A DNA stretch of 64,000 nucleotides from Nocardia sp. NBC_01730 (GCF_035920445.1 NZ_CP109162.1:4340001-4404000), one strand, 5' to 3'; shown: positions 52,237 to 62,230, counted from the stretch's first letter. The notes: generated from the sequence alone by a model not told the origin. Program-made: numbers and translations.

Positions 52237-53634
52237 ATGGTGATGATGAGTACTCGAGACAGCGCAACGACGCGGCGTCCGGACACCTCCGCGGTCGGCT
52301 TGAACCAACCCAAGCGGGATTGGATGGGCGCGGCGATGCGGGTCATGACGACACTGACCGGGTCGGAACTCGCCCACAAGTACAACCTGCGTAAGCCGAT
52401 CGAGCGAGTCACCTACGAGGGCACCAAGACCGGCTTCCGCACCCTCGGTGCCGCCACCCGCGCGTTCGCCAAGGTCGCGGGCAATGGCACGCCCAAGCGC
52501 CTCGCGGACAACGAGTCGAGAAGCAAGGGCTTCTTCGACCTGACACCGAGCGACGACCAGCAGATGATCGTGGCGACGGTCCGCGAGTTCGCCGCCGAGA
52601 TCCTGCGCCCGGCGGCCTTCGACGCCGACCACGCCGCCAAGGCGCCGCGCGACCTGCTCGAGCGGGCCGCCGAACTCGGTATCACCGTGATCAACGTTCC
52701 CGAGGAACTCGACGGCGTCGCCTCGGAGCGCGGCGCGGTCACGAATTCGCTGGTCGCCGAGGCGCTGGCGCACGGAGACATGGGGCTGGCCCTGCCCATC
52801 CTGGCGCCGAGCGGCGTCGCGGTCGCACTGTCGCAGTGGGGCACCGACGCGCAGCAGAAGACCTATCTGCCGTCCTTCACCGGCAAGAACGTGCCGCAGG
52901 CCTCGGTCGTGATCAGCGAGCCGCGCGCCCTGTTCGACCCGTTCACGCTGCGGACCAAGGCGGTGCGCTCGCCGAGCGGCTACCGCATCTCGGGCGTCAA
53001 GAGCCTGGTACCTGCCGCTGCCGACGCGGAGCTGTTCCTCGTCGCCGCCGAGCTCGACGGCCGTCCCGCCCTGTTCATCATCGAGTCGGACACCCCCGGC
53101 CTGGTCGTGGAGGCCGATCCGAGCATGGGTCTGCGTGCCGCAGGCCTCGGCCGCCTGATCCTGGACAACGTCGCCGTCGGCATCGACGCGATCCTGGGCG
53201 ACGGCGACGCCAAGACCCGCGCCGAGGACTACGCCGACGCCGTGCGCTTGGCGCGTCTCGGCTGGGCCTCGCTCGCCGCAGGCACCGGCCAGGCGGTGCT
53301 TGACTACGTGATTCCGTATGTGAACGAGCGGGAGGCGTTCGGCGAGCCGATCTCGCACCGGCAGGCGGTCGCCTTTATGGTCGCCGATATCGCGATCGAG
53401 CTCGACGGCCTGCGCCTGGTGACCCTGCGCGGCGCCTCTCGCGCGGAGCAGGGCCTGTCCTTCGCCCGGGAAGCAGCGCTTGCCAGGAAGCTGGCCACCG
53501 ACAAAGGCATGCGAATCGGCCTCGACGGCGTTCAGCTGCTCGGTGGTCACGGCTTCACCAAGGAACACCCGGTCGAACGCTGGTACCGCGACCTGCGGGC
53601 CATCGGCGTCGCCGAAGGCATCGTGCTCATCTGA
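52237..53634 (+). CDS. fadE24: Acyl-CoA dehydrogenase, FadE24-like
   Basis: 465 aa from the ATG at 52237; ATGs at 52243 and 52246 are alternatives, and the palindromes make the upstream GTG unlikely. The N-terminal ~100 residues (SAVGLNQPKRDWMGAAMRV) are the extension seen in FadE24, followed by the dehydrogenase fold (FDLTPSDDQQMIVATVREFAAE). The C-terminus QLLGGHGFTKEHPVERWYRD is canonical for FAD binding and the oligomer. It oxidises acyl-CoA at the 2,3 position with its partner fadE23. Confidence 0.88.
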   Translation: MVMMSTRDSATTRRPDTSAVGLNQPKRDWMGAAMRVMTTLTGSELAHKYNLRKPIERVTYEGTKTGFRTLGAATRAFAKVAGNGTPKRLADNESRSKGFFDLTPSDDQQMIVATVREFAAEILRPAAFDADHAAKAPRDLLERAAELGITVINVPEELDGVASERGAVTNSLVAEALAHGDMGLALPILAPSGVAVALSQWGTDAQQKTYLPSFTGKNVPQASVVISEPRALFDPFTLRTKAVRSPSGYRISGVKSLVPAAADAELFLVAAELDGRPALFIIESDTPGLVVEADPSMGLRAAGLGRLILDNVAVGIDAILGDGDAKTRAEDYADAVRLARLGWASLAAGTGQAVLDYVIPYVNEREAFGEPISHRQAVAFMVADIAIELDGLRLVTLRGASRAEQGLSFAREAALARKLATDKGMRIGLDGVQLLGGHGFTKEHPVERWYRDLRAIGVAEGIVLI

Positions 53635-53666
53635 TCGGCCTGTTCGTTATTCCAGGAGACTTCACC

Positions 53667-54896
53667 ATGATCAACCTCGAACTCCCCAAGAAGCTGCGGG
53701 CCAGTGCCAACCAGGCCCACCAGGTCGCGCAGGAGATCTTCCGCCCGATCTCACGCAAGTACGACCTCGCCGAGCACGACTACCCGGTCGAGCTGGACAC
53801 CATGGCCGCCATGGTGGAAGGCCTCGCCGACTCCGGCACCCAGAAGATCGGCGGCGCCGCCGGTGGCCGTGCGGATGACAGCGAGACGAACAGTCACGCC
53901 ACCGAGCTGCTCGGAAACAGCAACGGCGGCAATATGTCCGCGCTGCTGAACGCGCTGGAGACCTCGTGGGGCGACGTCGGCCTGATGCTGTCGATCCCCT
54001 ACCAGGGTCTGGGCAACGCGGCGATCGCCGCCGTCGCCACCGACGAGCAACTGAAACGCTTCGGCAAGGTGTGGGCCTCGATGGCCATCACGGAGCCGTC
54101 CTTCGGCTCCGACTCCGCGGCCGTGTCCACCACCGCCGTGCTCGACGGCGACGAATGGGTGCTCAACGGCGAGAAGATCTTTGTCACCGCGGGCCAGCGC
54201 TCCACCCACATCGTGGTGTGGGCGACAGTCGACAAGAGCCTCGGCCGCGCGGCGATCAAGTCGTTCGTCGTGCCGCGGGACGCTCCGGGCCTGTCGGTGG
54301 CGCGGCTCGAGCACAAGCTCGGCATCAAAGCATCCGACACGGCGGTGCTACTGCTGCAAGACTGCCGGATTCCGAAGGACAATATCCTCGGCAGCCCGGA
54401 AGTCAACGTGGAGAAGGGTTTTGCCGGGGTCATGCAGACCTTCGACAACACCCGCCCCCTTGTCGCCGCGATGGCGGTCGGTGTCGCCCGCGCCGCACTC
54501 GAGGAGTTGCGTATCATCCTGACCGACGCGGGTGTCGAGATCTCCTACGACATCCCGGCCAACAATCAGCACGCGGCCGCCGCCGAATTCCTGCGGATGG
54601 AAGCCGATTACGAGGCCGCCTACCTGCTCGCCCTGCGCGCGGCGTGGATGGCCGACAACAAGAAGCCCAACTCGCTCGAGGCCTCCATGTCCAAGGCCAA
54701 GGCGGGCCGCACCGGCACCGATGTCACCCTCAAGGCAGTCGAATTGGCCGGCGCCATCGGCTACTCGCAGCGCACCCTGTTGGAGAAGTGGGGCAGAGAC
54801 TCGAAGATTCTGGACATCTTCGAAGGTACCCAGCAGATCCAGCAGTTGATCGTGGCCCGCCGGGTGCTCGGGAAGACCAGTACCGAGCTGAAATAG
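53667..54896 (+). CDS. fadE23: Acyl-CoA dehydrogenase, FadE23-like
   Basis: 409 aa, 32 nt after fadE24. FAD and substrate motifs: MAITEPSFGSDSAA, VLNGEKIFVTAGQRS, then RTLLEKWGRDSKILDIFEGTQQIQ at the C-terminus. M. tuberculosis has the same order (Rv3139-Rv3140). The two may form a heteromeric alpha/beta dehydrogenase as other mycobacterial pairs do. Regulated with fadE24 by the palindromes upstream. Confidence 0.88.
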   Translation: MINLELPKKLRASANQAHQVAQEIFRPISRKYDLAEHDYPVELDTMAAMVEGLADSGTQKIGGAAGGRADDSETNSHATELLGNSNGGNMSALLNALETSWGDVGLMLSIPYQGLGNAAIAAVATDEQLKRFGKVWASMAITEPSFGSDSAAVSTTAVLDGDEWVLNGEKIFVTAGQRSTHIVVWATVDKSLGRAAIKSFVVPRDAPGLSVARLEHKLGIKASDTAVLLLQDCRIPKDNILGSPEVNVEKGFAGVMQTFDNTRPLVAAMAVGVARAALEELRIILTDAGVEISYDIPANNQHAAAAEFLRMEADYEAAYLLALRAAWMADNKKPNSLEASMSKAKAGRTGTDVTLKAVELAGAIGYSQRTLLEKWGRDSKILDIFEGTQQIQQLIVARRVLGKTSTELK

Positions 54897-54910
54897 TAAG
54901 CAGGACAACG

Positions 54911-54952
54911 GAAAACCGGTGCGGGTCGACTCCACGACTCGCGCCGGTTTTC
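54911..54952 (+). terminator. Terminator hairpin after the fadE pair
   Basis: GAAAACCGG ... CCGGTTTTC arms (54911-54952), with further partial pairing between GTCG and CGAC toward a short loop. The second arm ends in TTTTC. It lies 15 nt beyond the fadE23 stop. Confidence 0.78.
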
Positions 54953-55140
54953 TGGTTCCGGCTCGGTGTGCCGTTGTCGGATCTATCCGTCCTGTCGGTT
55001 TTCCGCGATGTGATTTTGCTCGAAGTGGTTGATGCCGCCCTCGATGGGATTGTGTTGCAGTCCGAATTCGAAGAGCACCACCAGTTTTGGCGATACCGCG
55101 GCTGTGGACCATGCAACGTGGGCTCCGTAGCCTCGCACCC

Positions 55141-55221
55141 ATGTGGAGCATTGTCGTCGTCGCCGTTATCAGTTGCTTGTTGATCGCCGCCGGATTCGTC
55201 TGGGGACTTCCCGGGGACTGA
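55141..55221 (+). CDS. Possible 26-aa membrane peptide
   Basis: ATG 55141 starts MWSIVVVAVISCLLIAAGFVWG, a single membrane helix, then a stop after LPGD. In another frame the following bases read LSSPEERVAELERQL, which would suit the tail of a longer small membrane protein, so a frameshift is possible. The rest of 54897-55480 shows only the terminator. Low support. Confidence 0.3.
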   Translation: MWSIVVVAVISCLLIAAGFVWGLPGD

Positions 55222-55480
55222 GGCGCCTCGTTCGCACGGGCGCAGCGGCTCCGGCCCCAACGGCTTCGGGGCCGACGTGTTCGTCTTGTCGAGTCCGGAA
55301 GAGCGAGTTGCCGAGCTGGAGCGGCAGCTGTCACCACGCTCAGCCGAATCCGATCACGTCTGAATTGTCTGGTTTATTTGTGACCTGCCCCACGCCGCAC
55401 TGCTACGGTGACAACTCGACAGGCCATGCCGGTTCGCTAGGTCGAGTACCGAAGCGAGGGTTTTGTGGAGGTTTTTCGAC

Positions 55481-57106
55481 ATGAAGGTGGCGCACGCGCT
55501 GGAAGTTCTACAAGCGCTTGGGGTGCTGCGCACCCGTGGCATCAGCGATCCCCGCAGGCCGATGGAGACGCTGCGGACGATGAAGGACTCGCGGACCCTC
55601 GGCCCGCAGGCCGCGTTGATCCGGCACTCCGCGCGGATCAAGCCGGACGCGCCGGGCATCGTCGACGAGGCAGGCACGCTGACCTACCGCGAGCTGGATG
55701 AACAGTCGACCGCGATCGCGCGCGGCATGCAGACGGCGGGCATCACCGAGGGCATGGTGATCGGTGTGCTGGCGCGCGACCACCGCGGCCTGATCCTGTC
55801 CATGGCCGCAGCGGGCAAGCTCGGCGTGCGGGCGGCCCTGATGAACACGGGGTTCGCCAAACCGCAGTTCGCCGAGGTGTGCGAGCGCGAGAAGGTGAAG
55901 GCGGTGCTGCACGACAGCGAGTTCCTCGGCCTGCTCGACGCGCTGCCCGCCGACCTGCCGCGCTACATCACCTGGGCCGATGAGGGCGCCCAACTGCCCG
56001 AAGGCGCGCAAACGCTCGACGACCTGGTCGCGGCCAACTCGACCGAACCGATGCCAGCGCCGAGCAAGCCCGGCGGCTTCATCATCCTGACCAGCGGCAC
56101 CACCGGCCTGCCGAAGGGCGCTCCGCGCAGCAAGGTCACGCCGCTGTCCACCGCGCAGCTGGTCGACCGCATCCCGTTCCCGCCAGGCGGCACCCAGGTG
56201 ATCGTGTCGCCGATCTTCCACAGCACCGGCCTGGCCACCTGGCTGATCGGCGCGGCCCTTGGCAACAAGGTGGTGGTGCGCCGTCGCTTCGACGCCGAGG
56301 CGACATTGAAGATGGTGGCCGACCACAAGGCGGAAATGCTGGTGGCGGTGCCGACCATGCTGCACCGGATGGTCGAACTCGACCCGGCAATCCGTGCGAA
56401 GTACGACACGTCCTCGCTGAAGGCGATCGTGCTTGCCGGTTCGGCGCTGTCCCCCGAGCTCACGATCAAGGCCACCGAGGTGTTCGGGCCCGTGCTCCAC
56501 AACCTCTATGGTTCGACCGAATGCGCGGTCGCGACCGTGGCCAAACCGGAGGACCTCGCCCTCGCGCCCGGAACCGTCGGCCGCGCGCCCATCACCTGCG
56601 AGGTGCGGCTCTACGACGATAACGACAAACATGTCACCGCGATCAACACGACCGCGCGCATCTTCGTCCGCAGCGGCGCACCGTTCGAGGGCTACACCGA
56701 CGGCAGGAAAAAGCAGATCATCGACGGTTACATGTCCAGTGGCGATGTCGGCCACTTCGATGAGCACGGCCTGCTCATGGTGGACGGACGCGACGACGAC
56801 ATGATCGTCTCCGGCGGCGAGAACGTCTTCCCGCAAGAGGTGGAGAACTTGCTGCTGGAGCGCCCCGACATCTTCGACGTCGCGGTGGTCGGCGTGGACG
56901 ACGTGGAGTTCGGCAAGCGGTTGCGGGCCTTCGTCGTTCCCGAGCCGGGCCACACGCCGGACGGCGAGGAGATCAAGACCTACGTCAAGAACAACCTGGC
57001 CCGCTACAAGGTGCCCCGCGAAGTGGTCTTCCTCGACGACCTCCCCCGCAACCCGACCGGCAAGCTGCTGCGCCGCGTGCTGGTGGATTACGAGGTCCAG
57101 GCCTGA
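55481..57106 (+). CDS. Acyl-CoA synthetase (FadD family), copy 1
   Basis: 541 aa from the ATG at 55481. ANL-superfamily motifs: ILTSGTTGLPKGAPR (P-loop), NLYGSTECA, YMSSGDVGHFDEHGLLMVDGRDDDMIVSGGENV, and the C-terminal Lys in RNPTGKLLRR. It activates a fatty acid as acyl-AMP, then acyl-CoA. A paralogue follows after a terminator. The two and the fadE pair upstream suggest a lipid-catabolic block. Confidence 0.93.
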   Translation: MKVAHALEVLQALGVLRTRGISDPRRPMETLRTMKDSRTLGPQAALIRHSARIKPDAPGIVDEAGTLTYRELDEQSTAIARGMQTAGITEGMVIGVLARDHRGLILSMAAAGKLGVRAALMNTGFAKPQFAEVCEREKVKAVLHDSEFLGLLDALPADLPRYITWADEGAQLPEGAQTLDDLVAANSTEPMPAPSKPGGFIILTSGTTGLPKGAPRSKVTPLSTAQLVDRIPFPPGGTQVIVSPIFHSTGLATWLIGAALGNKVVVRRRFDAEATLKMVADHKAEMLVAVPTMLHRMVELDPAIRAKYDTSSLKAIVLAGSALSPELTIKATEVFGPVLHNLYGSTECAVATVAKPEDLALAPGTVGRAPITCEVRLYDDNDKHVTAINTTARIFVRSGAPFEGYTDGRKKQIIDGYMSSGDVGHFDEHGLLMVDGRDDDMIVSGGENVFPQEVENLLLERPDIFDVAVVGVDDVEFGKRLRAFVVPEPGHTPDGEEIKTYVKNNLARYKVPREVVFLDDLPRNPTGKLLRRVLVDYEVQA

Positions 57107-57112
57107 ACATGG

Positions 57113-57137
57113 ACGGGCCGGGTCACGCCCGGCCCGT
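57113..57137 (+). terminator. Terminator-like hairpin between the two synthetase genes
   Basis: ACGGGCCGGG-TCACG-CCCGGCCCGT: a perfect 10-bp G/C-rich stem with a 5-nt loop, 7 nt after the first synthetase stop. No T-run follows, so it may act as an intrinsic terminator of the actinobacterial type or as a stabiliser. Confidence 0.7.
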
Positions 57138-57284
57138 TCGGCTACCTGCCGGTACGGTTTCATCGAGATACCTGACACACGCGGTTACAGTCGCTTGCTA
57201 CTGTTAGCAGCAGCACTGGATCTCGAGGTTGCGGTCCGCACCACTTGGGGCTTATCGGGTGGGACCGCCGGAAGGTTGTCGTCG

Positions 57285-58943
57285 ATGTCTCTGTCCTTCC
57301 CCGCGCTCAGCGGCACCGTGCGCAAGGTGGGCGATCTCGCCCTCAGCGTGAATGTGATGGTCAGACGGCGGCTGTTCAATCCGCTGCGCCCGGATCACGT
57401 CGTGCGGTCGGCGTTCAACGTGCTCAGGTTCGGCCCGTTCGCCGGTGTGGTCATGCACGCCGCGCAGACCGGGCCCAGCGCGGGCGCTATCGTCGACGAA
57501 CGCGGGGAACTGACCTTCGGCCAGCTCGACGAGCAGTCCAACGCCTTGGCCCGCGGCCTCGCGGACCAGGGACTCCAGCCCGGTGACGTGGTTGCCGTAT
57601 TGGCGCGTGACCACCGCGGCATGGTGCTGAGCCTGCTGGCGACCGGCAAACTCGGCGTACGCACCGTGCTGATGAACACCAGCTTCGCCAAGCCGCAGTT
57701 CGCGGACGTGGCCGAGCGCGAGCACGTGAAGGCCGTGCTGCACGACAGCGAGTTCCTCGAACTGATGAGCGCGATCCCCGCCGACATCCCACGCGTGCTC
57801 ACCTGGGTGGACGAGAAGGACAACGCCGACCCGTCGATTCCGACCATCGAGTCGCTGGTTGTGCGGCGCTCCACCGCGCCGCTGCCCGCACCGGCGAAGC
57901 CGGGCGGCGTGGTCGTCCTCACCAGCGGTACCACCGGCACCCCGAAAGGCGCGCCACGCGACCGGGTGAGCCCGTTCGCTTCGGCCCAGTTCCTCGACCG
58001 GGTGCCGCTGCCCAACAACGGCACCATGCTCATGGCGGCGCCGATCTTCCACGGCACCGGCCTATCCCAGTTCACCCTCGGTCTCGCGCTCGGCAACCGG
58101 GTGGTCTTCCAGCAGCGCCGCTTCGACCCGGAGAAGACGCTAGCGAACATCACCACCTACCGCGCGGACTCGCTGGTCTTGGTGCCGACCATGCTGCAGC
58201 GCATCCTGGACTTGGGCGACGAGGTGCTGGCGAAGTACGACTCGAGCACCATCAAGGTGATCTTCGCGGCAGGCTCGGCCATCGCGCCCGACGTCGTGAC
58301 CCGCACACTGGACTACTTCAACGACAGCCTCTACAACCTGTACGGCTCGACCGAGTGCGCCGTCATGACCGTCGCCACCCCCGAGGACCTGCGCAAGGCG
58401 CCGGCCACCGCGGGCCGCGCCCCGGTCGGCATCCGGATCGTGCTGCTGGACGAGAACCGAAAGCCGATCACCGAGCCGAATGTCATCGGAACCGTCTTCG
58501 TGGACAACGGCTTCGCGTTCACCGGCTACACCGACGGCCGCACCAAGGAGATCGTGGACGGCATGATGTCCAGTGGCGACGTCGGGCATTTCGACGCCGA
58601 CGGCCTGCTCTTCATCGACGGCCGCGACGACGACATGATCGTCTCCGGCGGCGAGAACGTCTTCCCGCTAGAGGTGGAGAACCTCATCGCGGGCCGCGAC
58701 GACATCTTCGAGGCCGCGGTGGTCGGCGTGGACGACCGCGAATTCGGAAAGCGGCTGCGCGCCTTCGTCGTTCCCGGCCCGGACTCCACGCGGAATCCGC
58801 AGGAGATCAAGGACTACGTCAAGGCGAATCTGGCGCGCTACAAAGTGCCGCGCGAGGTGATCTTCCTCGACGAGCTACCCCGCAATGCCACGGGCAAACT
58901 ATTGCGCAAGCCGCTGATCGAGATGGACGTCGACGCGAGCTGA
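57285..58943 (+). CDS. Acyl-CoA synthetase (FadD family), copy 2
   Basis: 552 aa from the ATG at 57285; the frame continues to 57195 without need. It parallels copy 1 along its length: LTSGTTGTPKGAPR, NLYGSTECAV, MMSSGDVGHFDADGLLFIDGRDDDMIVSGGENV, RNATGKLLRKPL. The N-terminal 50 residues differ (LSVNVMVRRRLFNPLRPDHV). A tandem duplication with divergence; the substrates may differ in chain length. Confidence 0.93.
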   Translation: MSLSFPALSGTVRKVGDLALSVNVMVRRRLFNPLRPDHVVRSAFNVLRFGPFAGVVMHAAQTGPSAGAIVDERGELTFGQLDEQSNALARGLADQGLQPGDVVAVLARDHRGMVLSLLATGKLGVRTVLMNTSFAKPQFADVAEREHVKAVLHDSEFLELMSAIPADIPRVLTWVDEKDNADPSIPTIESLVVRRSTAPLPAPAKPGGVVVLTSGTTGTPKGAPRDRVSPFASAQFLDRVPLPNNGTMLMAAPIFHGTGLSQFTLGLALGNRVVFQQRRFDPEKTLANITTYRADSLVLVPTMLQRILDLGDEVLAKYDSSTIKVIFAAGSAIAPDVVTRTLDYFNDSLYNLYGSTECAVMTVATPEDLRKAPATAGRAPVGIRIVLLDENRKPITEPNVIGTVFVDNGFAFTGYTDGRTKEIVDGMMSSGDVGHFDADGLLFIDGRDDDMIVSGGENVFPLEVENLIAGRDDIFEAAVVGVDDREFGKRLRAFVVPGPDSTRNPQEIKDYVKANLARYKVPREVIFLDELPRNATGKLLRKPLIEMDVDAS

Positions 58944-58949
58944 CCGGCC

Positions 58950-59815
58950 CGCGCCAAGCCGCACCGGGCGCAGCCCGCTCGCTGCCGCGCCCGCTGATCT
59001 CCCCACTTGCGATCAATGCCTCGAACTGGCACGGCGCGGTCGGCATGTGGGTGCTTCCGCTGCTGCTTCTGCTGTCGGCGACCGGCTTGACCTGGTCGAC
59101 CTACGCGGGCGCGAACGTCACCGAGCTACGTCAGCAGCTCAATTGGACCACGCCCGCGGTCAGCACCGCGTTGCCCGGAACCGCTGCACCCGTCCATGAT
59201 TCGGGTGGCGATCACCACGGCGGCGACCATGGAGCGCCCGCGTCCGCCGACCCGGTCGACCGGATCAGCCAGCTGGATCGGGTGTATGAGACCGCCCGCG
59301 CCAACGGGGTCACCCAGGCCGCCGAGATCGCGGTCCCGGGCGCGCCGGGCAAGGCGTTCGCGGTGAAGGAACGACGGATACCCGGCATCTACACCGTCGA
59401 CGCGGTCGCCGTCGACGGAGCCACCGGCGCGGTCACCGACCGCTTGGCCTACGCCGACTGGCCGCTGATGGCCGAGCTCACCAACTGGGGCATCCAGTTC
59501 CACATGGGTCTCATGTTCGGGCTGCTCAACCAGCTGTTGCTGCTCGCGGCGATGCTCGGCCTGATCACCGTGATCGTCCGCGGCTACCTCATGTGGTGGC
59601 GTCGGCGACCAACCCGCGGTGAGGGTGGGTTGGCACTGGGCCGTGTGCCGCGGCGAGGCGCGCTGCGCAAGACCTCACCCTGGCTGGTCGTGCCGCTGCT
59701 GGCCGCCGCGCTCGTGGTCGGCTGGTTCGCCCCACTGGTCGGCTCGAGCCTGCTCATTTTCCTCGCCGTCGACGTCCTGATCGGCCTCACCGGGCGAGTG
59801 CGCGCCGCCTCGTAG
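58950..59815 (+). pseudogene. PepSY-domain membrane protein lacking its N-terminus
   Basis: From about 58980 the frame reads RPLISPLAINASNWHGAVGMWVLPLLLLLSATGLTWSTYAG, the second half of PepSY-associated membrane proteins. Then a PepSY-like domain (VYETARANGVTQAAEI) and helices near the end (LLNQLLLLAAMLGLITVIVRGYLMWW, WLVVPLLAAALVVGWFAP) follow. About 170 residues with the first helices are missing, and no start with RBS exists after the synthetase stop; ATG 59046 would begin in a helix. A functional short form cannot be excluded. Confidence 0.6.
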
Positions 59816-59895
59816 ACCTCGCATGATCCGCCGGGCGGAGGGGCCCGGAGGATAATCACGCCCTACCGACCGTGCGCGAAGATCTGGGGTTCTCC

Positions 59896-60732
59896 ATGCA
59901 GCGTTCCAACTGGCCACTCCTTGACGGCCGCACCCGCCCGCTCGCGATGAAGGAGTGGGGCGACCTGGCCGTCATGGACCCCGACGCCGGCAAGCGGCCG
60001 CGCGGACGCGGGTTCCTTGCGGCCGAGAAAGACTGGCTGCACATCGACGCCGGTCTTGCCCTGGAGAACCCCATCGTCACCCTCTACGCCGGAGATGACC
60101 CGGGAGCAGAGAACGGCTGGGACGAGGTCGAAGAGATCACCGTGATCTCCACGACCGGCTTCCTCGCCCTGTGCGACAGCGGATACGAGCCTCTGCGCAA
60201 AGAGAATCTCGCCATCGCAGGAGTCGGCCCCTACCTGATCCGCGTCCATTCCAGTGACCGGTCGTCGGACGGCAAGAAGCCCCGCTTCCTCATCCAGGTC
60301 ATCCCCGGCGAGCGTACGGGGGCCGAGCCCGAGCCGCCCTCCTCCACGATCGAGGAGGCCGCCGGTCCGCTCCTGGTGCGGACGTCCTTCGAGCAGCCAG
60401 ATGAGTGGGCACGCCTGCTCCATGCCCTCGAAGGAGGCTCGGAGCACTACGAGTCGATCACCGTCATCGACAACCGCGCCTACGCGGGCTTCACGGCGGA
60501 TCAGATCCGGGCGCGGATCGGGCGCGATGACGAGGAATGGCCCGACAGCACTCTCGTCCTCATCGCCGACGAGTGGGCACTGGCCTCCGCAGAGTTCCCG
60601 TTGCTGGCCGTGAACAACCTGCCCGACGATGACGATGATCCCTTCCGGATCACCCTCGCGGCGGCCGGTTCCTTTGTCGTCAACATGGAGCTGGCGAACA
60701 CGAGCTTTGGTGAGTGGGGCGGTGTCACCTGA
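59896..60732 (+). CDS. DUF6924-like protein
   Basis: 278 aa from the ATG at 59896 (an upstream GTG at 59872 is possible). The C-terminal half (about 155-278) begins PLLVRTSFEQPDEWARLLHAL and contains YAGFTADQIRARIG, which I associate with the DUF6924 family; the N-terminal half looks like a separate beta-rich domain. Acidic overall, no signal, no membrane part. Function unknown. Confidence 0.7.
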   Translation: MQRSNWPLLDGRTRPLAMKEWGDLAVMDPDAGKRPRGRGFLAAEKDWLHIDAGLALENPIVTLYAGDDPGAENGWDEVEEITVISTTGFLALCDSGYEPLRKENLAIAGVGPYLIRVHSSDRSSDGKKPRFLIQVIPGERTGAEPEPPSSTIEEAAGPLLVRTSFEQPDEWARLLHALEGGSEHYESITVIDNRAYAGFTADQIRARIGRDDEEWPDSTLVLIADEWALASAEFPLLAVNNLPDDDDDPFRITLAAAGSFVVNMELANTSFGEWGGVT

Positions 60733-60983
60733 AGACTCCCGCCCACATTTCATTTCGCTGCCGACGAGCACGCGTAGCAGTTCTGTTCGGGCATTGGCAC
60801 GATGTTGACGAATCGCCGGTGCTGACGACACGCCCCTCTGGGTGACTGCCCTTATCGTTGGGGCCTGCACAGGGAGCCGGCGGTAGGTCGGCCCGGGACG
60901 ACAGACGCCTTCCGCACTCAGCACGATCACCCGGACGAGAGATCCGCAAGCTGTACCCGACTGCGATTCCAAGGAGGACATCC

Positions 60984-61214
60984 GTGCGACTCGTCAAAAC
61001 AGGTGCTATCGCTCTGGCACTCGCCTGTTCAACCGTCATTGGGGCCGGTGCGGCCCACGCAGACCAATCCGTCACGGTCACCGCGAAACTGCTGGACTGC
61101 TCCATCCGATCCCGGGTGGACTTGGGTGTGCTGGCGATTGTCGGCCCTAATGGCACTGTCACTGTCTCCGACGACGTTTATGCCCGACTCAGGGCTGCCG
61201 GCTGCTTCCTCTGA
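60984..61214 (+). CDS. Small secreted protein, unknown
   Basis: 76 aa from the GTG at 60984, with AAGGAGGA at 60971-60978. The signal peptide (VKTGAIALALACSTVIGAGAAHA) is followed by a short mature chain of about 50 residues with two Cys (LLDCSI, AAGCFL), probably one disulphide. It is likely exported by Sec. A very strong hairpin follows (61229-61268). Confidence 0.75.
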   Translation: MRLVKTGAIALALACSTVIGAGAAHADQSVTVTAKLLDCSIRSRVDLGVLAIVGPNGTVTVSDDVYARLRAAGCFL

Positions 61215-61228
61215 GCACGGTTGTCCAG

Positions 61229-61268
61229 GTCGTCCCGCCCGTCGCCGGAAAGCGACGGGCAGGACGAC
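61229..61268 (+). terminator. Strong terminator hairpin after the small secreted gene
   Basis: GTCGTCC-C-GCCCGTCGC pairs with GCGACGGGC-A-GGACGAC around a 6-nt loop: 16 base pairs broken by one C-A mismatch. It lies 15 nt after the stop. The following 61269-61454 has no supported gene. Confidence 0.8.
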
Positions 61269-61454
61269 CTTCCCACCTCGACCACCCGTCATTCCGCGCG
61301 ATCCACCGCAGCACCCACCCGGGACTGCCTGGGTCATCCCACTGTTTGTCATCGAGCTGCCCGGGTACGCGGCCCAATATCTGAATCGCATCAAGGGCGC
61401 GATTGCCGGCCGAAGGCGGCCGGCCATGGGCGCGAGTGCGGAAAGAGGCAGCAA

Positions 61455-61916
61455 GTGAGCAGGATGATCGCCACCGTAGACGTCGAGGTGCCGGTGCGCA
61501 CCGCTTACAACCAGTGGACGCAATTCGAGTCGTTTCCGCAGTTCATGGAGGGTGTCGAGGCAGTGCGGCAGCTCGATGACAGACATATGCATTGGCGCAT
61601 CCGTGTCGGCCCGTCGACGCGGGAATTCGACGCAACCATCACCGAACAGCACCCCGACGAGCGGGTGGCCTGGAAGTCCGTGAGCGGACCCCGCCACGCG
61701 GGTGTGATCACCTTCCACCGGCTGGACGACACGCACACCAGAGTGACTGCCCAGATGGACGTCGACCCGGAAGGCTTCGTGGAGACCGCCGCGGACAAAC
61801 TCGACATTCTGACGGACCGCGTGCAGAAAGACATGCAGCGCTTCAAGGAATTCCTCGAGTGCCAGGGCCATGAGACCGGCGCCTGGCGGGGCGATATTCC
61901 GCGCCCGGACGCCTGA
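61455..61916 (+). CDS. SRPBCC (START-like) family protein
   Basis: 153 aa from the GTG at 61455 (ATG 61464 is an alternative); a weak RBS AAAGAGG is at 61442. The helix-grip fold is typical: VDVEVPVRTAYNQWTQFESFPQFMEGV, then HWRIRVGPSTREFDATITEQ and HAGVITFHRLDDTHTRVTAQM. The family binds hydrophobic ligands or acts as a cyclase/chaperone. Stress-related homologues are frequent in nocardiae. Confidence 0.85.
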   Translation: MSRMIATVDVEVPVRTAYNQWTQFESFPQFMEGVEAVRQLDDRHMHWRIRVGPSTREFDATITEQHPDERVAWKSVSGPRHAGVITFHRLDDTHTRVTAQMDVDPEGFVETAADKLDILTDRVQKDMQRFKEFLECQGHETGAWRGDIPRPDA

Positions 61917-61969
61917 TCGGTGCGACGACCCCAGGCGCCTCGGGTTACCCGGGGCGGGCCGTCTGGTGT

Positions 61970-62230
61970 TCAGGCGACGGAGTCTGGGCTCTCGGCGATC
62001 TCGTCCGCAGGTGCCTGCGGTTCGGGCGGCACTTGGACCGGACGAAGCAGCACCCAGGCCAGGAAGGCCAGTGCTACCACTCCCATGCCGATCCCCGACC
62101 AGAGATTGACGTTGATGCCACCGGTTTTGGCCTCGTCGGCCGCGGTGTCGTGCACCAGGCCCGTGATGACGAGGATGACCGCGTAGCAGCCGAGCAGGGC
62201 CCCGACGATGGTACGGATGTCGAAAAGCAT
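61970..62230 (-). CDS. Small membrane protein, partner of the symporter
   Basis: 86 aa with two membrane helices: residues about 5-25 (IRTIVGALLGCYAVILVITGLV) and 43-65 (LWSGIGMGVVALAFLAWVLL), then a Pro/Glu-rich tail. It starts 12 nt after the symporter stop on the same strand. Such short partners often accompany SSS transporters in actinobacteria. The function is unknown. Confidence 0.72.
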   Translation of the reverse strand: MLFDIRTIVGALLGCYAVILVITGLVHDTAADEAKTGGINVNLWSGIGMGVVALAFLAWVLLRPVQVPPEPQAPADEIAESPDSVA

